Assembly (NCBI RefSeq): GCF_009674485.1
Contig: NZ_WKJJ01000004.1
Coordinates: 124,001 to 188,000, forward strand
From: Pseudoduganella rivuli
Lineage (GTDB): Bacteria > Pseudomonadota > Gammaproteobacteria > Burkholderiales > Burkholderiaceae_D
Reading direction: 5' to 3'
DNA length: 64,000 bases
Shown here: in pieces, positions 30,939 through 40,233 of the stretch
Numbering within the stretch: position 1 is the first letter of the stretch
How the letters are laid out: the number at the start of each line of letters is the position of its first letter
Program-made: the position numbers and the translations under genes
The notes under the pieces: model-generated
The model's input: only the letters and a program-made list of their open reading frames with translations
Database searches by the model: none
What the model was told of the DNA's origin: nothing

Positions 30939-31087
30939 ACGCATATAAGTTTTGCTGATGAGTAAATCGGCGGGCAGGATGGGCGGGATCCGAGCGCACG
31001 GTGGGCCGTGTGTATTTGTCAGGGTATAAGTATCGATTATGAGGATTTGACGTAAACCACACATTAATCCAGTATCTCAGCGCTGAC

Positions 31088-31101
31088 TGGTATCGATAAC
31101 A
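31088..31101 (+). promoter_or_regulatory. LacI-type operator, site 4 (receptor 2)
   Basis: TGGTATCGATAACA differs from the consensus at one base. It lies about 109 bases before the receptor 2 ATG. A weak promoter, TTGACG (31047-31052) with TATCTC (31073-31078, spacer 20), would place it nine bases after the -10. A further partial site, GTATCGATTATG, lies around 31030-31041. Confidence 0.6.
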
Positions 31102-31209
31102 CCTCTCATTAAATGGCGGTGGTGGTATCGGCATCAAGCATGGCACACCGGACCACCACGACGTGGTTCCCCTGACTAATTAAGAAAAACTGAGGATTGG
31201 AGAAAATTG

Positions 31210-33855
31210 ATGAAGACCAGGAAACGCTTTCGCGCGACGGTTTCTGCCCCTGCCTGGCTGTTTGTGTTGGGCAACGTGAGCCTTTCTCATGCGCAGGTGG
31301 TCGGCAACAGTGCAGCGGCGGCGCTCACCGGCCAGGATGGCGATGCCGCCGTCGTGGTTGTGGCTGGCCTGCGGGCCAGCCTGGAAGGTGCGCGCAATAT
31401 GAAACGGAACAACGACGCCATTTCCGATTCCATTGTTGCGCAAGACATTGGTAAATTGCCGGACCAAAACATTGCGGAAGCCGCCCAGCGCATTCCCGGC
31501 GTCCAGTTATCGCGCTACAAGGAGGAGGGGGGCAGCATCGCCATCCGTGGCCTGTCGCAGAACAAGGTGGTACTCAACGGCCTGGAAGTGTTTGGTGCCA
31601 GTGCGCATGCGGGAGAATACAACGGGCGCAACTTTGACCTGGAAGATCTGCCGGCGGAAGTCCTGGCTGGGGTGGATATTTACAAGAGTTCATCGGCCCA
31701 TGAAATCGAAGGTGGTTTGGGCGGCTACGTCAATATCCGTACCCGTCAGCCGTTTGACTTCAAGGAACCGACCGCAACCGTGTCGGTCAAGGCGACCAAT
31801 TTTCAGATGGCGCCAGGCTTCGGGAACAAGACCCGTGCGCAGGCGTCGGCCCTGTTGACCAAACGGTGGCAAACGGGCGTAGGCGAAATGGGGCTACTGG
31901 CCAACATCGCGCACACCGACAGCGTGTTTGGGGCGGGCGAAGACGAAGTCACCCCGCCGCAAAGAATTGCCAATTACGCAGGTTCCGGCAAAGACGTCAT
32001 CCTTCCTACCGGTATGTTCACAGGAAATGGACATCACGGCGATCGCCACCGCACGACCACCATTGTTTCGTACCAGTGGCGGCCGGGTGACCAATTGAAC
32101 CTGTACGCCAACTATATCGGCATCGATTATCTGGTACGCGACAATTTCCAGACAGCCCGTTTTTATCCTGGCAAGCCGGTATCGCCTTTTACGCTCTGGG
32201 GCGATAAGAATGCTGATGGCAGCGATAATTTGAAATCAGGGACCTTTGCCGACAACGCGATGACCGACACCTCCGTCTACGGCGACGAGGGGCGCAAAGG
32301 AAAACTGTTTGACGTGGGTGGCAAATGGGGCAATGGCGGCCCCCTTACCGTCAAGGCCAGAGTAGCCCATAACGAAACCGCTGTGGTCAATACATTGTAC
32401 GAATGGGGCCTCAACGCTGGCATTCCCGGGATGACCCTGACGATGAACGACGGCTCGGCGTCGCATGTCTCCGTGTCCGGCGCCGACCTGAATAATCCAG
32501 CGATTTATCATCCGAACTATCTGCTTGCGATTCATTTGGACGGCAAGCAGAGGAACACCGCGGCGACCGCGGATGCGACTTACAAGTTCGATAACGACGT
32601 CGTGCGTTCGGTGGACCTCGGCCTGCGAATCAATGACTACACACGCCACTCGTATGGCTTCGTTAAATACTATTGCATCGACAGCTGCAACAGCAGTAAG
32701 ACCCTGGCAAGCGTGGATCCGTCGCTGTTGCGGCACGTCCCGGCCGCCGAAGCGCGGGACGTCGGTTCGTACTGGACCTATTCAAGCGAAGCGATCCGGC
32801 AGCAGCGGGCGTTGCGGTCCTTGTATGGCCTTCCGGCTACGGAAGCCAATATGCCGGAACAGGACCAGTTCAATAACGAGAAAACGCGCGCGCTGTACGC
32901 CAAGCTGAATTATGACTTCGAGCTTGCCGGTATTCCCATCAGTGGCAATGCAGGGACCCGCTATGTTCAGACCCGGCTGTACGGAGAGTCGTACGGCGCG
33001 GACGCTTCAGGCAATCTGGTAAAGCAGTCGCGAGATTCGGCGCGTACCGACGTGCTGCCGTCGTTTAACGCCAATATTGGTTTACGCGACGACCTTGCGC
33101 TGCGGCTTGCAGCGTCCAAAACGCTGGGCCAGGTGAACTTTGGCTACCTTGGCGCCGCAGTCAATATTACCAACCAGGTGCAACACGCGGCGCAGGCGGG
33201 CAACCCGGATCTGAAACCGTACAAATCGAAAAATTATGATTTGTCGCTGGAGCACTATTTCGGCAACCATGGGATGGCCAGCCTTGGCGTATTCGATAAG
33301 ACGGTGAATGGTTTCATCCAGACCGTTACCGAACAACGGCAGATCAATGGCGAGACGTACAACGTCTCAACCTATCTTTCCCGCGGGACGTCCACCGTGA
33401 AAGGCATCGAGGCCGCCTATCAGCAATTCTTCGACAAATTGCCGGCACCGTTCGACGGCCTGGGCATGCAGGCGAACTACACATACGTACAATCGCACGC
33501 CCCATCGGTGGTGGCCGGCCAGACTGTGTCGTTGGAAGGTTTATCCAAGAACAGCTACAACGTCATCGGCATGTATGAGAAGGGCAAAATCAAGGCGCGC
33601 CTGGCTTACAACTGGCGCAGCGGTTATGTCGTGGCGACCAGTTCGGGATCGTTGGGAATACCTGCATATGCCAAGGCACTGGGCACGCTGGACTTCTCGA
33701 TTGGCTATGACTTCAGCAAACAGTTATCCGTGGTCCTGGATGGCGTGAATATCAATGGCGCACACAGTGAAAATTATTATGGCAATCCACACGTCCAAAA
33801 TAACTATCTGCCGCTGAACAAGCGCTTTGGTTTGCAAGCGCGGTACACGTTCTGA
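31210..33855 (+). CDS. TonB-dependent receptor 2 (proteobacterial carbohydrate type)
   Basis: The 881-residue precursor has a signal peptide ending near residue 28 (SLSHAQ), a plug with VVVAGLRASLEGARNMKR, LPDQNIAEAAQRIPGVQLSR, ILNG-like VVLNGLEVFG and AGVDIYKSSSAHEIEGGLGG, and a barrel ending FGLQARYTF. ATG 31210 follows GGAGA at 31198-31202. It belongs to the same receptor class as the divergent gene at 27616-30579 but is not a close duplicate, so the pair may take up different oligosaccharides. The shared operator suggests both are induced together with the GH2 enzyme. Confidence 0.92.
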   Translation: MKTRKRFRATVSAPAWLFVLGNVSLSHAQVVGNSAAAALTGQDGDAAVVVVAGLRASLEGARNMKRNNDAISDSIVAQDIGKLPDQNIAEAAQRIPGVQLSRYKEEGGSIAIRGLSQNKVVLNGLEVFGASAHAGEYNGRNFDLEDLPAEVLAGVDIYKSSSAHEIEGGLGGYVNIRTRQPFDFKEPTATVSVKATNFQMAPGFGNKTRAQASALLTKRWQTGVGEMGLLANIAHTDSVFGAGEDEVTPPQRIANYAGSGKDVILPTGMFTGNGHHGDRHRTTTIVSYQWRPGDQLNLYANYIGIDYLVRDNFQTARFYPGKPVSPFTLWGDKNADGSDNLKSGTFADNAMTDTSVYGDEGRKGKLFDVGGKWGNGGPLTVKARVAHNETAVVNTLYEWGLNAGIPGMTLTMNDGSASHVSVSGADLNNPAIYHPNYLLAIHLDGKQRNTAATADATYKFDNDVVRSVDLGLRINDYTRHSYGFVKYYCIDSCNSSKTLASVDPSLLRHVPAAEARDVGSYWTYSSEAIRQQRALRSLYGLPATEANMPEQDQFNNEKTRALYAKLNYDFELAGIPISGNAGTRYVQTRLYGESYGADASGNLVKQSRDSARTDVLPSFNANIGLRDDLALRLAASKTLGQVNFGYLGAAVNITNQVQHAAQAGNPDLKPYKSKNYDLSLEHYFGNHGMASLGVFDKTVNGFIQTVTEQRQINGETYNVSTYLSRGTSTVKGIEAAYQQFFDKLPAPFDGLGMQANYTYVQSHAPSVVAGQTVSLEGLSKNSYNVIGMYEKGKIKARLAYNWRSGYVVATSSGSLGIPAYAKALGTLDFSIGYDFSKQLSVVLDGVNINGAHSENYYGNPHVQNNYLPLNKRFGLQARYTF

Positions 33856-33952
33856 TCTGTTCTTTGCCTCTTTATGCCGGCTTGTCCGGCACGGCCAGCA
33901 TTACCGCCCAGGCGGTTATACTGGCCACTCTGCGCTGTTTGACGAGAGAGGC

Positions 33953-35317
33953 ATGACAGACTTACTGAAAAAACTGAACCGAAACCCGCTGACCGGCTGG
34001 CTGGTGCGCGCGCTGGGCTTGCCGGACCCGGTGGATCTGGCGCGCCATACCGGCGGCTATCAGGCGCAGCCGCTGTCTGGCAAGCGCGCCTTGCTGTGCC
34101 GCTCGCCGGAAGGCTACGCGGCAGGTCAGTTGGCTTGCGCGCTGGCAGCCGATGGCGCCACCGTACTCCATGCATTGCATGCGGCCGAACAGGAGCGGAT
34201 CGATATCGTCGTCATGGACGCGACCGGCTGCTCCACGCCGGCCCAGTTGCGCGCGCTGTACGATGCGTTCCACCCGGCGATACGCCGGATTGCGCGCAAT
34301 GGCCGGGTCTTGATCGCCGCCGCCGATCCTGCCGAGGCGGCCGGCGCCGGCGCGGTGGCCGCCGCCACGGCCCGTGGCGTGGAAGGCTTTTGCCGTTCGC
34401 TCGGCAAGGAACTGGGCCGCAAGGGGATCACGGCCAACCTGGCTTACGTGCAGCGCGAAGCGGCGGACCGGCTCGACGGCCTGGTGCACTTCTTTTGCGG
34501 CAAACAGGCGACCTATGTATCCGGCCAGACCGTGACGGTGACGATGCAGGTGAAGGCGCCGAACGCCGCGCCATTCGCGCCCACGCTGCCAGGCAAGGTG
34601 GCGCTGGTGACGGGGGCGGCGCGCGGTATCGGGGCGGCCACGGCCGAACGGCTCGCGCAGGATGGCGCCACGGTGATCTGTGTTGATGTGCCGGCCGCGT
34701 CGGCCGACCTGGATGCGCTGTGCATGCGCATCGGCGGCATGCCGCTGGAACTCGATATCGCGGCGCCGGACGCCGCGCCGCAGCTGGCGGCATTGCTGGT
34801 GGAGCGCTTCGGCGGCGTCGATATCGTCGTGCACAACGCGGGGATCACGCGCGATAAAACCCTGGGCAAGATGGATGGCGCCACATGGGACACGGTGTTG
34901 AACGTGAACTTCGCGGCGATTGCCGCCATCGACGAAGCGCTGCTGTCGGGACGGGTGCTGCGCGATGATGGGCGCATTGTCTGCCTGTCGTCGATCAGCG
35001 GCGTGGCGGGCAATTTCGGCCAGACCAATTACGCCACCACCAAGGCCGCTTTGATCGGTTACGTGGCGGCGCTGGCGCCCGTGGTGGCGTCGCGCGGCAT
35101 CTGCGTCAATGCGGTGGCGCCCGGCTTTATTGAAACCGCCATGGTCGCGAAAATGCCGTTCATGACGCGCGAGCTGGGCCGGCGCCTGAATTCCGTGCAG
35201 CAGGGCGGTTTGCCGCGCGACGTGGCGGAGTTGATCACGTTCCTGTGTACGCCCGGTGCGCACGGCATCACGGGCAATACGATCCGCGTTTGCGGGCAAG
35301 GGCTCATCGGGGCCTGA
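33953..35317 (+). CDS. FabG4-type (high molecular weight) 3-oxoacyl-ACP/CoA reductase
   Basis: Short-chain dehydrogenase of 454 residues, about 200 longer than ordinary FabG. The N-terminal half (about 45-200) looks like a worn Rossmann domain without a glycine-rich nucleotide motif. The C-terminal half is a complete SDR: VTGAARGIGAATAERLA, HNAGITRDKTLGKMD, then CLSSISGVAGNFGQTNYATT with Tyr360 and Lys364 of the catalytic set. This two-domain plan matches mycobacterial FabG4-like NADH-dependent ketoacyl reductases. ATG 33953 follows GAGAGAGG. A terminator-like hairpin follows at 35390. Confidence 0.88.
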   Translation: MTDLLKKLNRNPLTGWLVRALGLPDPVDLARHTGGYQAQPLSGKRALLCRSPEGYAAGQLACALAADGATVLHALHAAEQERIDIVVMDATGCSTPAQLRALYDAFHPAIRRIARNGRVLIAAADPAEAAGAGAVAAATARGVEGFCRSLGKELGRKGITANLAYVQREAADRLDGLVHFFCGKQATYVSGQTVTVTMQVKAPNAAPFAPTLPGKVALVTGAARGIGAATAERLAQDGATVICVDVPAASADLDALCMRIGGMPLELDIAAPDAAPQLAALLVERFGGVDIVVHNAGITRDKTLGKMDGATWDTVLNVNFAAIAAIDEALLSGRVLRDDGRIVCLSSISGVAGNFGQTNYATTKAALIGYVAALAPVVASRGICVNAVAPGFIETAMVAKMPFMTRELGRRLNSVQQGGLPRDVAELITFLCTPGAHGITGNTIRVCGQGLIGA

Positions 35318-35319
35318 CA

Positions 35320-35349
35320 TTGGTGCTTGAATAAGAAATTAGCTACAAT
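35320..35349 (+). promoter_or_regulatory. Possible promoter upstream of nfeD
   Basis: TACAAT (35344-35349) is a good -10; TTGGTG (35320-35325, spacer 18) is a moderate -35. It lies upstream of the hairpin at 35390-35419, so a transcript from here would have to read through that hairpin to reach nfeD. Confidence 0.35.
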
Positions 35350-35389
35350 GCAAGTAAGGCGGGCGGCACGGCTGGCAGCCTGAAAATTG

Positions 35390-35427
35390 AAACCTGCCGC
35401 CTGACCGGGCCGCAGGTTTTATTTTTT
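35390..35427 (+). terminator. Intrinsic terminator between the fabG4-type gene and nfeD
   Basis: AAACCTGC (35390-35397) pairs with GCAGGTTT (35412-35419), then a T-rich tail to 35427. The nfeD ribosome site GGGAGG follows at once (35430-35435). Confidence 0.7.
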
Positions 35428-35439
35428 CGGGAGGCGTGT

Positions 35440-35859
35440 ATGTCTGACTGGTCGTTCTGGTTGTGGGCAGCAGGCGTGACAGTGGTGCTGGAACTGCTGA
35501 CGGGAACCTTTTATTTGCTGATGATCGCCATCGGATTGGCCGCCGGTGCGCTGGCTGCGGTGGCGGGCGGCGGACTGCCCGCGCAAACGCTGGTGGCCGC
35601 CGTCGTTGGCGTGCTGGCGACGGGACTGCTGTGGCGCAGCAAGGCGGGCCGGCCGCAGACGGTCGACGCGTCCATCGATCCCAATGTGAACATGGATATC
35701 GGCCAGACCGTCACGGTGCCGGGCTGGCAAAACGGCACGGCGCGCGTGATGTACCGTGGCGCGCTGTGGGATGTCGAACTGGCGGCGGGCAGCGCGTCCG
35801 CTGCGGGCGTGTACACGATACGCGAAGTGCGCGGCAGCCGGCTGATCGTGGCGGCTTAA
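35440..35859 (+). CDS. NfeD family membrane protein
   Basis: Short 139-residue NfeD/YbbK-like protein. Two to three hydrophobic helices fill residues 5-65. A C-terminal OB-fold-like beta domain (about 80-138) contains IGQTVTVPGWQNGTARVMYR and GSRLIVAA. Such proteins are encoded beside SPFH proteins and are thought to help organise membrane microdomains. The SPFH partner follows 20 bases downstream. Confidence 0.88.
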   Translation: MSDWSFWLWAAGVTVVLELLTGTFYLLMIAIGLAAGALAAVAGGGLPAQTLVAAVVGVLATGLLWRSKAGRPQTVDASIDPNVNMDIGQTVTVPGWQNGTARVMYRGALWDVELAAGSASAAGVYTIREVRGSRLIVAA

Positions 35860-35879
35860 TTTAACTACCGGAGAGTTAT

Positions 35880-36809
35880 ATGGAAATTGGAATCGGCAAC
35901 GTCACCTTCGTGCTGTTCATCCTGGCGCTGGTCTTTGTCTTCAAGACCATCAACGTGGTGCCGCAGCAGCATGCGTGGGTGGTGGAACGGCTGGGCAAAT
36001 ACCATGCGACGCTGGGCCCCGGCCTGAATATCGTGGTGCCGTTCGTCGACCGTATCGCCTACAAGCACGTGCTGAAGGAAATCCCCCTCGATGTGCCGCC
36101 GCAGGTGTGCATCACCAAGGACAATACGCAATTGCAGGTGGACGGCATCCTGTATTTCCAGGTCACGGACGCCATGCGCGCATCGTACGGTTCATCGAAT
36201 TACATCGCCGCCATTACGCAGCTGGCGCAAACCACCTTGCGCTCCGTGATCGGCCGCATGGAACTGGACAAGACGTTTGAAGAGCGCGACCACATCAACA
36301 CCACGGTGGTCAATGCCATTGACGAGTCGGCGTCGAACTGGGGCGTGAAGGTGCTGCGCTACGAAATCAAGGATTTGACGCCGCCGGCGGAAATCCTGCA
36401 CGCGATGCAGGCGCAAATCACGGCCGAGCGCAGCAAGCGCGCACTGATCGCCGCATCGGAAGGCCGCAAGCAGGAACAGATCAATATCGCCAACGGCGAA
36501 CGGGAAGCGGCGATTGCCCGTTCCGAGGGCGACAAGCAATCGGCCATCAACCGCGCCCAGGGTGATGCGGCAGCGATCATTGCGATTGCCGATGCGACGG
36601 CGGCCGCGCTGCGCGAAGTGGGCGGCGCCATACAGTCACCCGGCGGCGAAGCGGCGATGCAGCTGAAGGTAGCGGAGCAATACGTGGGCGCGTTTGAAAA
36701 ACTGGCCAAGACCAACAACTCGCTGATCGTCCCGGCCAACGTGGGCGACATGAGCAGCCTGATCGCCACGGCGCTGCAAGTGGTCAAGACACAGCAAAAG
36801 ACTTCATGA
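35880..36809 (+). CDS. SPFH/stomatin family protein (QmcA-like)
   Basis: Membrane-anchored SPFH protein of 309 residues. A single N-terminal helix (about 5-22) is followed by the SPFH domain (VPQQHAWVVERLGKYHATLG, VPFVDRIAYKHVLKE), then a coiled-coil region rich in Ala, Glu and Arg (about 185-240, AERSKRALIAASEGRKQEQI). The QmcA/YbbK type associates with NfeD proteins and membrane proteases. The ATG follows GGAGAG. It forms a likely operon with nfeD and the next gene, 10 bases on. Confidence 0.92.
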   Translation: MEIGIGNVTFVLFILALVFVFKTINVVPQQHAWVVERLGKYHATLGPGLNIVVPFVDRIAYKHVLKEIPLDVPPQVCITKDNTQLQVDGILYFQVTDAMRASYGSSNYIAAITQLAQTTLRSVIGRMELDKTFEERDHINTTVVNAIDESASNWGVKVLRYEIKDLTPPAEILHAMQAQITAERSKRALIAASEGRKQEQINIANGEREAAIARSEGDKQSAINRAQGDAAAIIAIADATAAALREVGGAIQSPGGEAAMQLKVAEQYVGAFEKLAKTNNSLIVPANVGDMSSLIATALQVVKTQQKTS

Positions 36810-36819
36810 GGGGAATGCA

Positions 36820-37230
36820 ATGAGCGTATGGGATATCGGTCCGTTCGACAACGACCTGGCGCTGGACTGGGTGCAGGATTTGCAGGAATCGAATGACCTG
36901 TACTACATCGAGGACACGCTGAACAACGTGCTGGAAGAGGGTGACACCTTCATCCCGATGCCGTTCGCGTGCGAAGCGCTGGCCGCCATCGATGTGCTGG
37001 CGCGCCTGCAGGGACAGCCGGGCGCGGAAGCAGTGGAGGATGTCGACGCGTGGGTGGAAGCATCACGCAAGAAATTCAAGCGCCGCGCGGACCTGGTGGA
37101 GAAATCGCTGAAGGCGCTGGAGTTGATCGTGTCGGACAAGTCGGAGCTGGCCAACGAGTGGGCGCAGACGGATGAACACGTGGCGTGGCGCGGCATGGTC
37201 GAACAATTGCGCGCCCGCGTGGCGGCATAG
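36820..37230 (+). CDS. DUF4259-type conserved protein
   Basis: A 136-residue soluble acidic protein. The opening SVWDIGPFDNDLALDWVQDL matches the start of DUF4259 proteins (G-x-GPFDND-x-A-DW). No enzyme motif is visible and the function is unknown. AGGGGA precedes the ATG. Ten bases separate it from the SPFH gene, which suggests co-expression with the nfeD pair. Confidence 0.75.
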   Translation: MSVWDIGPFDNDLALDWVQDLQESNDLYYIEDTLNNVLEEGDTFIPMPFACEALAAIDVLARLQGQPGAEAVEDVDAWVEASRKKFKRRADLVEKSLKALELIVSDKSELANEWAQTDEHVAWRGMVEQLRARVAA

Positions 37231-37239
37231 GGGGGAGTC

Positions 37240-37494
37240 ATGACCGAGGAAAAGAAATACTGGTTCCCCGCGAAGAAATACGGCTGGGGTTGGGGCACGC
37301 CGGTGACGTGGCAGGGCTGGCTGGTGTTGCTGGTGTTCCTGGCGGCGTTGACGGGCGGGGCGCTGTACATCGATCCCAAGGTGTCGCCGGTGGGGTATTT
37401 TGTTTATGTGACGGTGCTGGGGGCGGCGTTTATCTGCGTTTGCTACAAGACGGGGGAGCCGCCTCGGTGGCGTTGGGGTGACAAGAAGAAATAA
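37240..37494 (+). CDS. Small membrane protein of unknown function
   Basis: An 84-residue protein with two predicted helices (about 26-44 and 50-69) and charged, Trp-rich ends (KYGWGWGTPVTWQGW before, PPRWRWGDKKK after). GGGGAG precedes the ATG. It lies nine bases after the DUF4259 gene and is probably the last gene of the nfeD operon. Confidence 0.65.
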   Translation: MTEEKKYWFPAKKYGWGWGTPVTWQGWLVLLVFLAALTGGALYIDPKVSPVGYFVYVTVLGAAFICVCYKTGEPPRWRWGDKKK

Positions 37495-37623
37495 CGTGTG
37501 GTGATTCAGACTTGGCTTGGCTGTCGGATGGAGTCGTGTTCTCCGTGACTGCCTCCGGTCAAGAGCGGACCGCCAGATCCGGTGGACGCGGAAGTGTTTC
37601 CAAGAACAATTCGGAGTGATTCG

Positions 37624-38241
37624 ATGGCAGCAGATGTTGAGACGATGCTGTTCCCATGCCAGGGAGCATTTGCGCAGTGGCTGGCAGCCCACCACGATGG
37701 CTCTGACGGGGTGTGGCTGCAGCACGCGAAGAAAGGGGCTCCAATTCCTAGCGTGAGCTATCAGGAGGCATTGGAAGTCGCTTTGTGCTTCGGCTGGATC
37801 GACGGCCAGAAGCGTTCGCTCGACCAGCATCACTATTTGCAGCGCTGGACACCGCGTCGCCCACGCAGTCTATGGTCCAAGGTCAATCGTGAGAAGGCGC
37901 TTAAGTATATTGAAGAAGGTAAGATGCAGCCGAGTGGCCTGGCTGAAATCGAGCGAGCGAAAAAGGATGGTCGGTGGGATGCTGCGTACGATTCGTCCAG
38001 CATGGCGAGCGTGCCGCAGGAACTTCAGGCCGCGTTCGCCGAGCACCCCGGGGCAGCCGAATTTTTCGCCACACTTAATTCACAAAACCGCTATGCAGTG
38101 TTGTTCCGGATACAGACAGCAATAAAGCCTGAGACCAAGGTACGTAAGGCACAGGAATATGCAGCCATGCTGGCTCGGCAAGAGACGCTTCATCCGATCA
38201 TGGCGAAGAAGCTGAGCAAGTCGGTCGAGGACGCTAAATAA
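37624..38241 (+). CDS. YdeI/OmpD-associated family protein
   Basis: A 205-residue protein of the YdeI family: WLAAHHDGSDGVWLQHAKKG, then VALCFGWIDGQKRSLD, RRPRSLWSKVNREKAL and a basic helical C-terminus. The family is annotated from bacteriocin-protection and OmpD-linked members; the biochemical role is unknown. GGAGTG lies before ATG 37624. An upstream in-frame ATG at 37582 would add 14 residues. Confidence 0.8.
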   Translation: MAADVETMLFPCQGAFAQWLAAHHDGSDGVWLQHAKKGAPIPSVSYQEALEVALCFGWIDGQKRSLDQHHYLQRWTPRRPRSLWSKVNREKALKYIEEGKMQPSGLAEIERAKKDGRWDAAYDSSSMASVPQELQAAFAEHPGAAEFFATLNSQNRYAVLFRIQTAIKPETKVRKAQEYAAMLARQETLHPIMAKKLSKSVEDAK

Positions 38242-38328
38242 GTGGAAAGAGGCGACTCGTCGCGGTGACGAAAGCAAACGGCCAATAGCTGACAGTCGTT
38301 TAAAGGGAGCGGCTCGTGGTGATACGGT

Positions 38329-38880
38329 ATGGCAAATGATGGAAGCGTGATTAGCGTCAGCATGAAAGCGATCGCTCTCGGCCAGAGGTGTTCCTACAAC
38401 GGCAAAGGTCCAAAGGCGCAAATGAAGAATCTCATCTTGGAAAAGACTGATCAGGTTCGCTGGTATACCAACATGCGCGACGTATTTGACGCCGCCAACA
38501 TTGCGCCGCAAGACTACGACTGGTACGTCAGCGACATCGAAACGAACTGGAGGCCACCGGAGTTCTCGCCGGATGATCAATGGTTCACCGGAGACGAACT
38601 CGCGGCCTTCCTGCGTGCCCATGAGGTTCAGTTTATCTGGGCGGTATTCAGCGCAGTACCCAAGGGGCTTCGTCCGAAACCTGATCCGGCGCCATACGTT
38701 GAGGACAATCCGCGGTATTGGGACGGTACCGAACCGGAGCCGCAGCTAGAAGGCGCTTTGTTCGAAATCGCATGTTGGGACAGCAGTGGAACGATTCTGA
38801 TCAACCTGCCTGAACAGGCCATCCATTCGTTCTTGATGCGATATCCAGACGCCAAGCCATTGGCGACCGCGCGTTCCTGA
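38329..38880 (+). CDS. Uncharacterised protein, 183 residues
   Basis: I do not recognise this family. The product is acidic and soluble, rich in Trp and Pro, with DYDWYVSDIETNWRPPEFSP in the middle and LINLPEQAIHSFLMRYPDAK near the end, a pattern of an alpha/beta immunity-like or cytoplasmic protein. The start is uncertain: ATG 38329 has AAAGGGA about 20 bases away, and ATG 38362 is a possible alternative. Codon use is less GC-biased than the flanking core genes. Confidence 0.55.
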   Translation: MANDGSVISVSMKAIALGQRCSYNGKGPKAQMKNLILEKTDQVRWYTNMRDVFDAANIAPQDYDWYVSDIETNWRPPEFSPDDQWFTGDELAAFLRAHEVQFIWAVFSAVPKGLRPKPDPAPYVEDNPRYWDGTEPEPQLEGALFEIACWDSSGTILINLPEQAIHSFLMRYPDAKPLATARS

Positions 38881-39198
38881 GGACCGCTGAGAGGTCCGCT
38901 ATGGGGCGCAAGCCGTCCAGCCTACGACCGCGAATACGTCCCCGCCACCTTCGCAGCCGCCGCCATCGCCGCCATCGCCTTGCGCTACCCAACACTCGGG
39001 GGGCGTGTTCCTTACCTCAATCTCCGACCGGCTGGGCCGCAAGATATGCACGGGCCGCCGCAATTGACTCGACCGCCGCCAGGCGATCGTCTAGGGTGAC
39101 GGCTTTCGTACCTCTGGACGTTCCATGCGTGTATTGGTTTCTATTCGTTGTGTGACTGAAACGCTAGAATTGCAGAATTGTACTTCTGGAAACTTCGC
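38881..39198. other. Gap without a supported gene
   Basis: The stretch contains short arginine- and proline-rich frames and a fragment that could be read as SDRLGRK, but none has a plausible start, length or family match. It looks like decayed coding DNA. No clear promoter for the downstream kinase gene was found. Confidence 0.4.
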
Positions 39199-40233
39199 GT
39201 GAAAGTCGAAACCCCTTTGCTCGTTCCCGTGCTGGCCGCACTGCCGGTGTCAGCCTGCATGGTCATTCTGGGCCTGCCCGCCGTCAGTGATCACTATATT
39301 GTCGCCTTTCGTACGCTGTTCCTGGTCGCCTGCCTGCTTTGGCTTATTCCGCTGACGCTGCTTCAGCGGGCCATGTGGCGTCGCGATTGGTCCTTGCTGC
39401 GCATGGGATTGGTACTGCTGGTCATCACCTATGCCATGGCCATCACGAACGCCCTGCTGGGGCAGCGGTTCGGAATCGCGCTCGGCATGGAAACAGGCTA
39501 TCAATGGGACAAGCTGGCACGTGGACTGGATAGCTGCTGGCTGGCGCTGATCGCCTTTTGTGCGGTCCATGCGGTCGCGGCCTATTACCTGTCGCTGCAA
39601 CAGGTGCGATTGCATCTGGCCCAGGCGCAAGGCGCCGCGCGCGATGCCGAGTTGCGCGCGCTGCGCCTGCAGGTCAATCCACACTTCCTGTTCAACTCCC
39701 TTAACGCCGTGTCCGCGCTGGTGTCGGCCCAGTCCAACCGGGAGGCCAACCGCATGCTGGCGTCGCTGTCCGACTTTCTGCGCGCCACCCTGGCGCACGA
39801 CGGCCGCCACGAGCATTCGCTGGCGGATGAACTGGCCCTGCTTGACGCCTACCTCGCCATCGAAAAAGCGCGGCTTGGCGAGCGCCTGCGCTTGACGATG
39901 AAGGCCGGCCCCGACCTGCTGGACAGTGTCGTGCCCTACCTCATGCTGCAGCCACTGGTCGAGAATGCGATCCGGCACGGCATTGCACCGCTGTCCACGC
40001 CGGGGCGGCTCGACATTCTGGTCGAGCGTGAGGGCGAGCGCCTGCTGATCGACGTGCGGAACGACGGCCAGAAGCATCCGCACTCGGGCACTGGCATCGG
40101 CCTGGCCAACGTCAGGGAGCGCTTGCGCCACCTGTATGGGACCGAGCAGCAGGTGGATGCCGGCTGGGGTATGGGAGGCCGCTTCCAGGTTCGCATCGCC
40201 ATGCCACTGCGCGCCATGGAGGTGGGGGCATGA
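39199..40233 (+). CDS. LytS-type sensor histidine kinase
   Basis: Membrane histidine kinase of the His_kinase/HATPase type that signals to LytTR regulators. Four or five hydrophobic helices fill about residues 5-145. The phosphoacceptor is His162 in LQVNPHFLFNSLNAVSAL. The ATPase domain includes PLVENAIRHGI and GTGIGLANVRERL. GTG 39199 has GGA about nine bases upstream; TTG 39178 would add seven residues. The stop overlaps the regulator ATG (ATGA). Confidence 0.88.
   Translation: MKVETPLLVPVLAALPVSACMVILGLPAVSDHYIVAFRTLFLVACLLWLIPLTLLQRAMWRRDWSLLRMGLVLLVITYAMAITNALLGQRFGIALGMETGYQWDKLARGLDSCWLALIAFCAVHAVAAYYLSLQQVRLHLAQAQGAARDAELRALRLQVNPHFLFNSLNAVSALVSAQSNREANRMLASLSDFLRATLAHDGRHEHSLADELALLDAYLAIEKARLGERLRLTMKAGPDLLDSVVPYLMLQPLVENAIRHGIAPLSTPGRLDILVEREGERLLIDVRNDGQKHPHSGTGIGLANVRERLRHLYGTEQQVDAGWGMGGRFQVRIAMPLRAMEVGA

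Noticed and set aside
38901-39155. Arg/Pro-rich frame of 84 codons
   Set aside because: Composition looks like out-of-frame GC-rich sequence; no start signal or family match.
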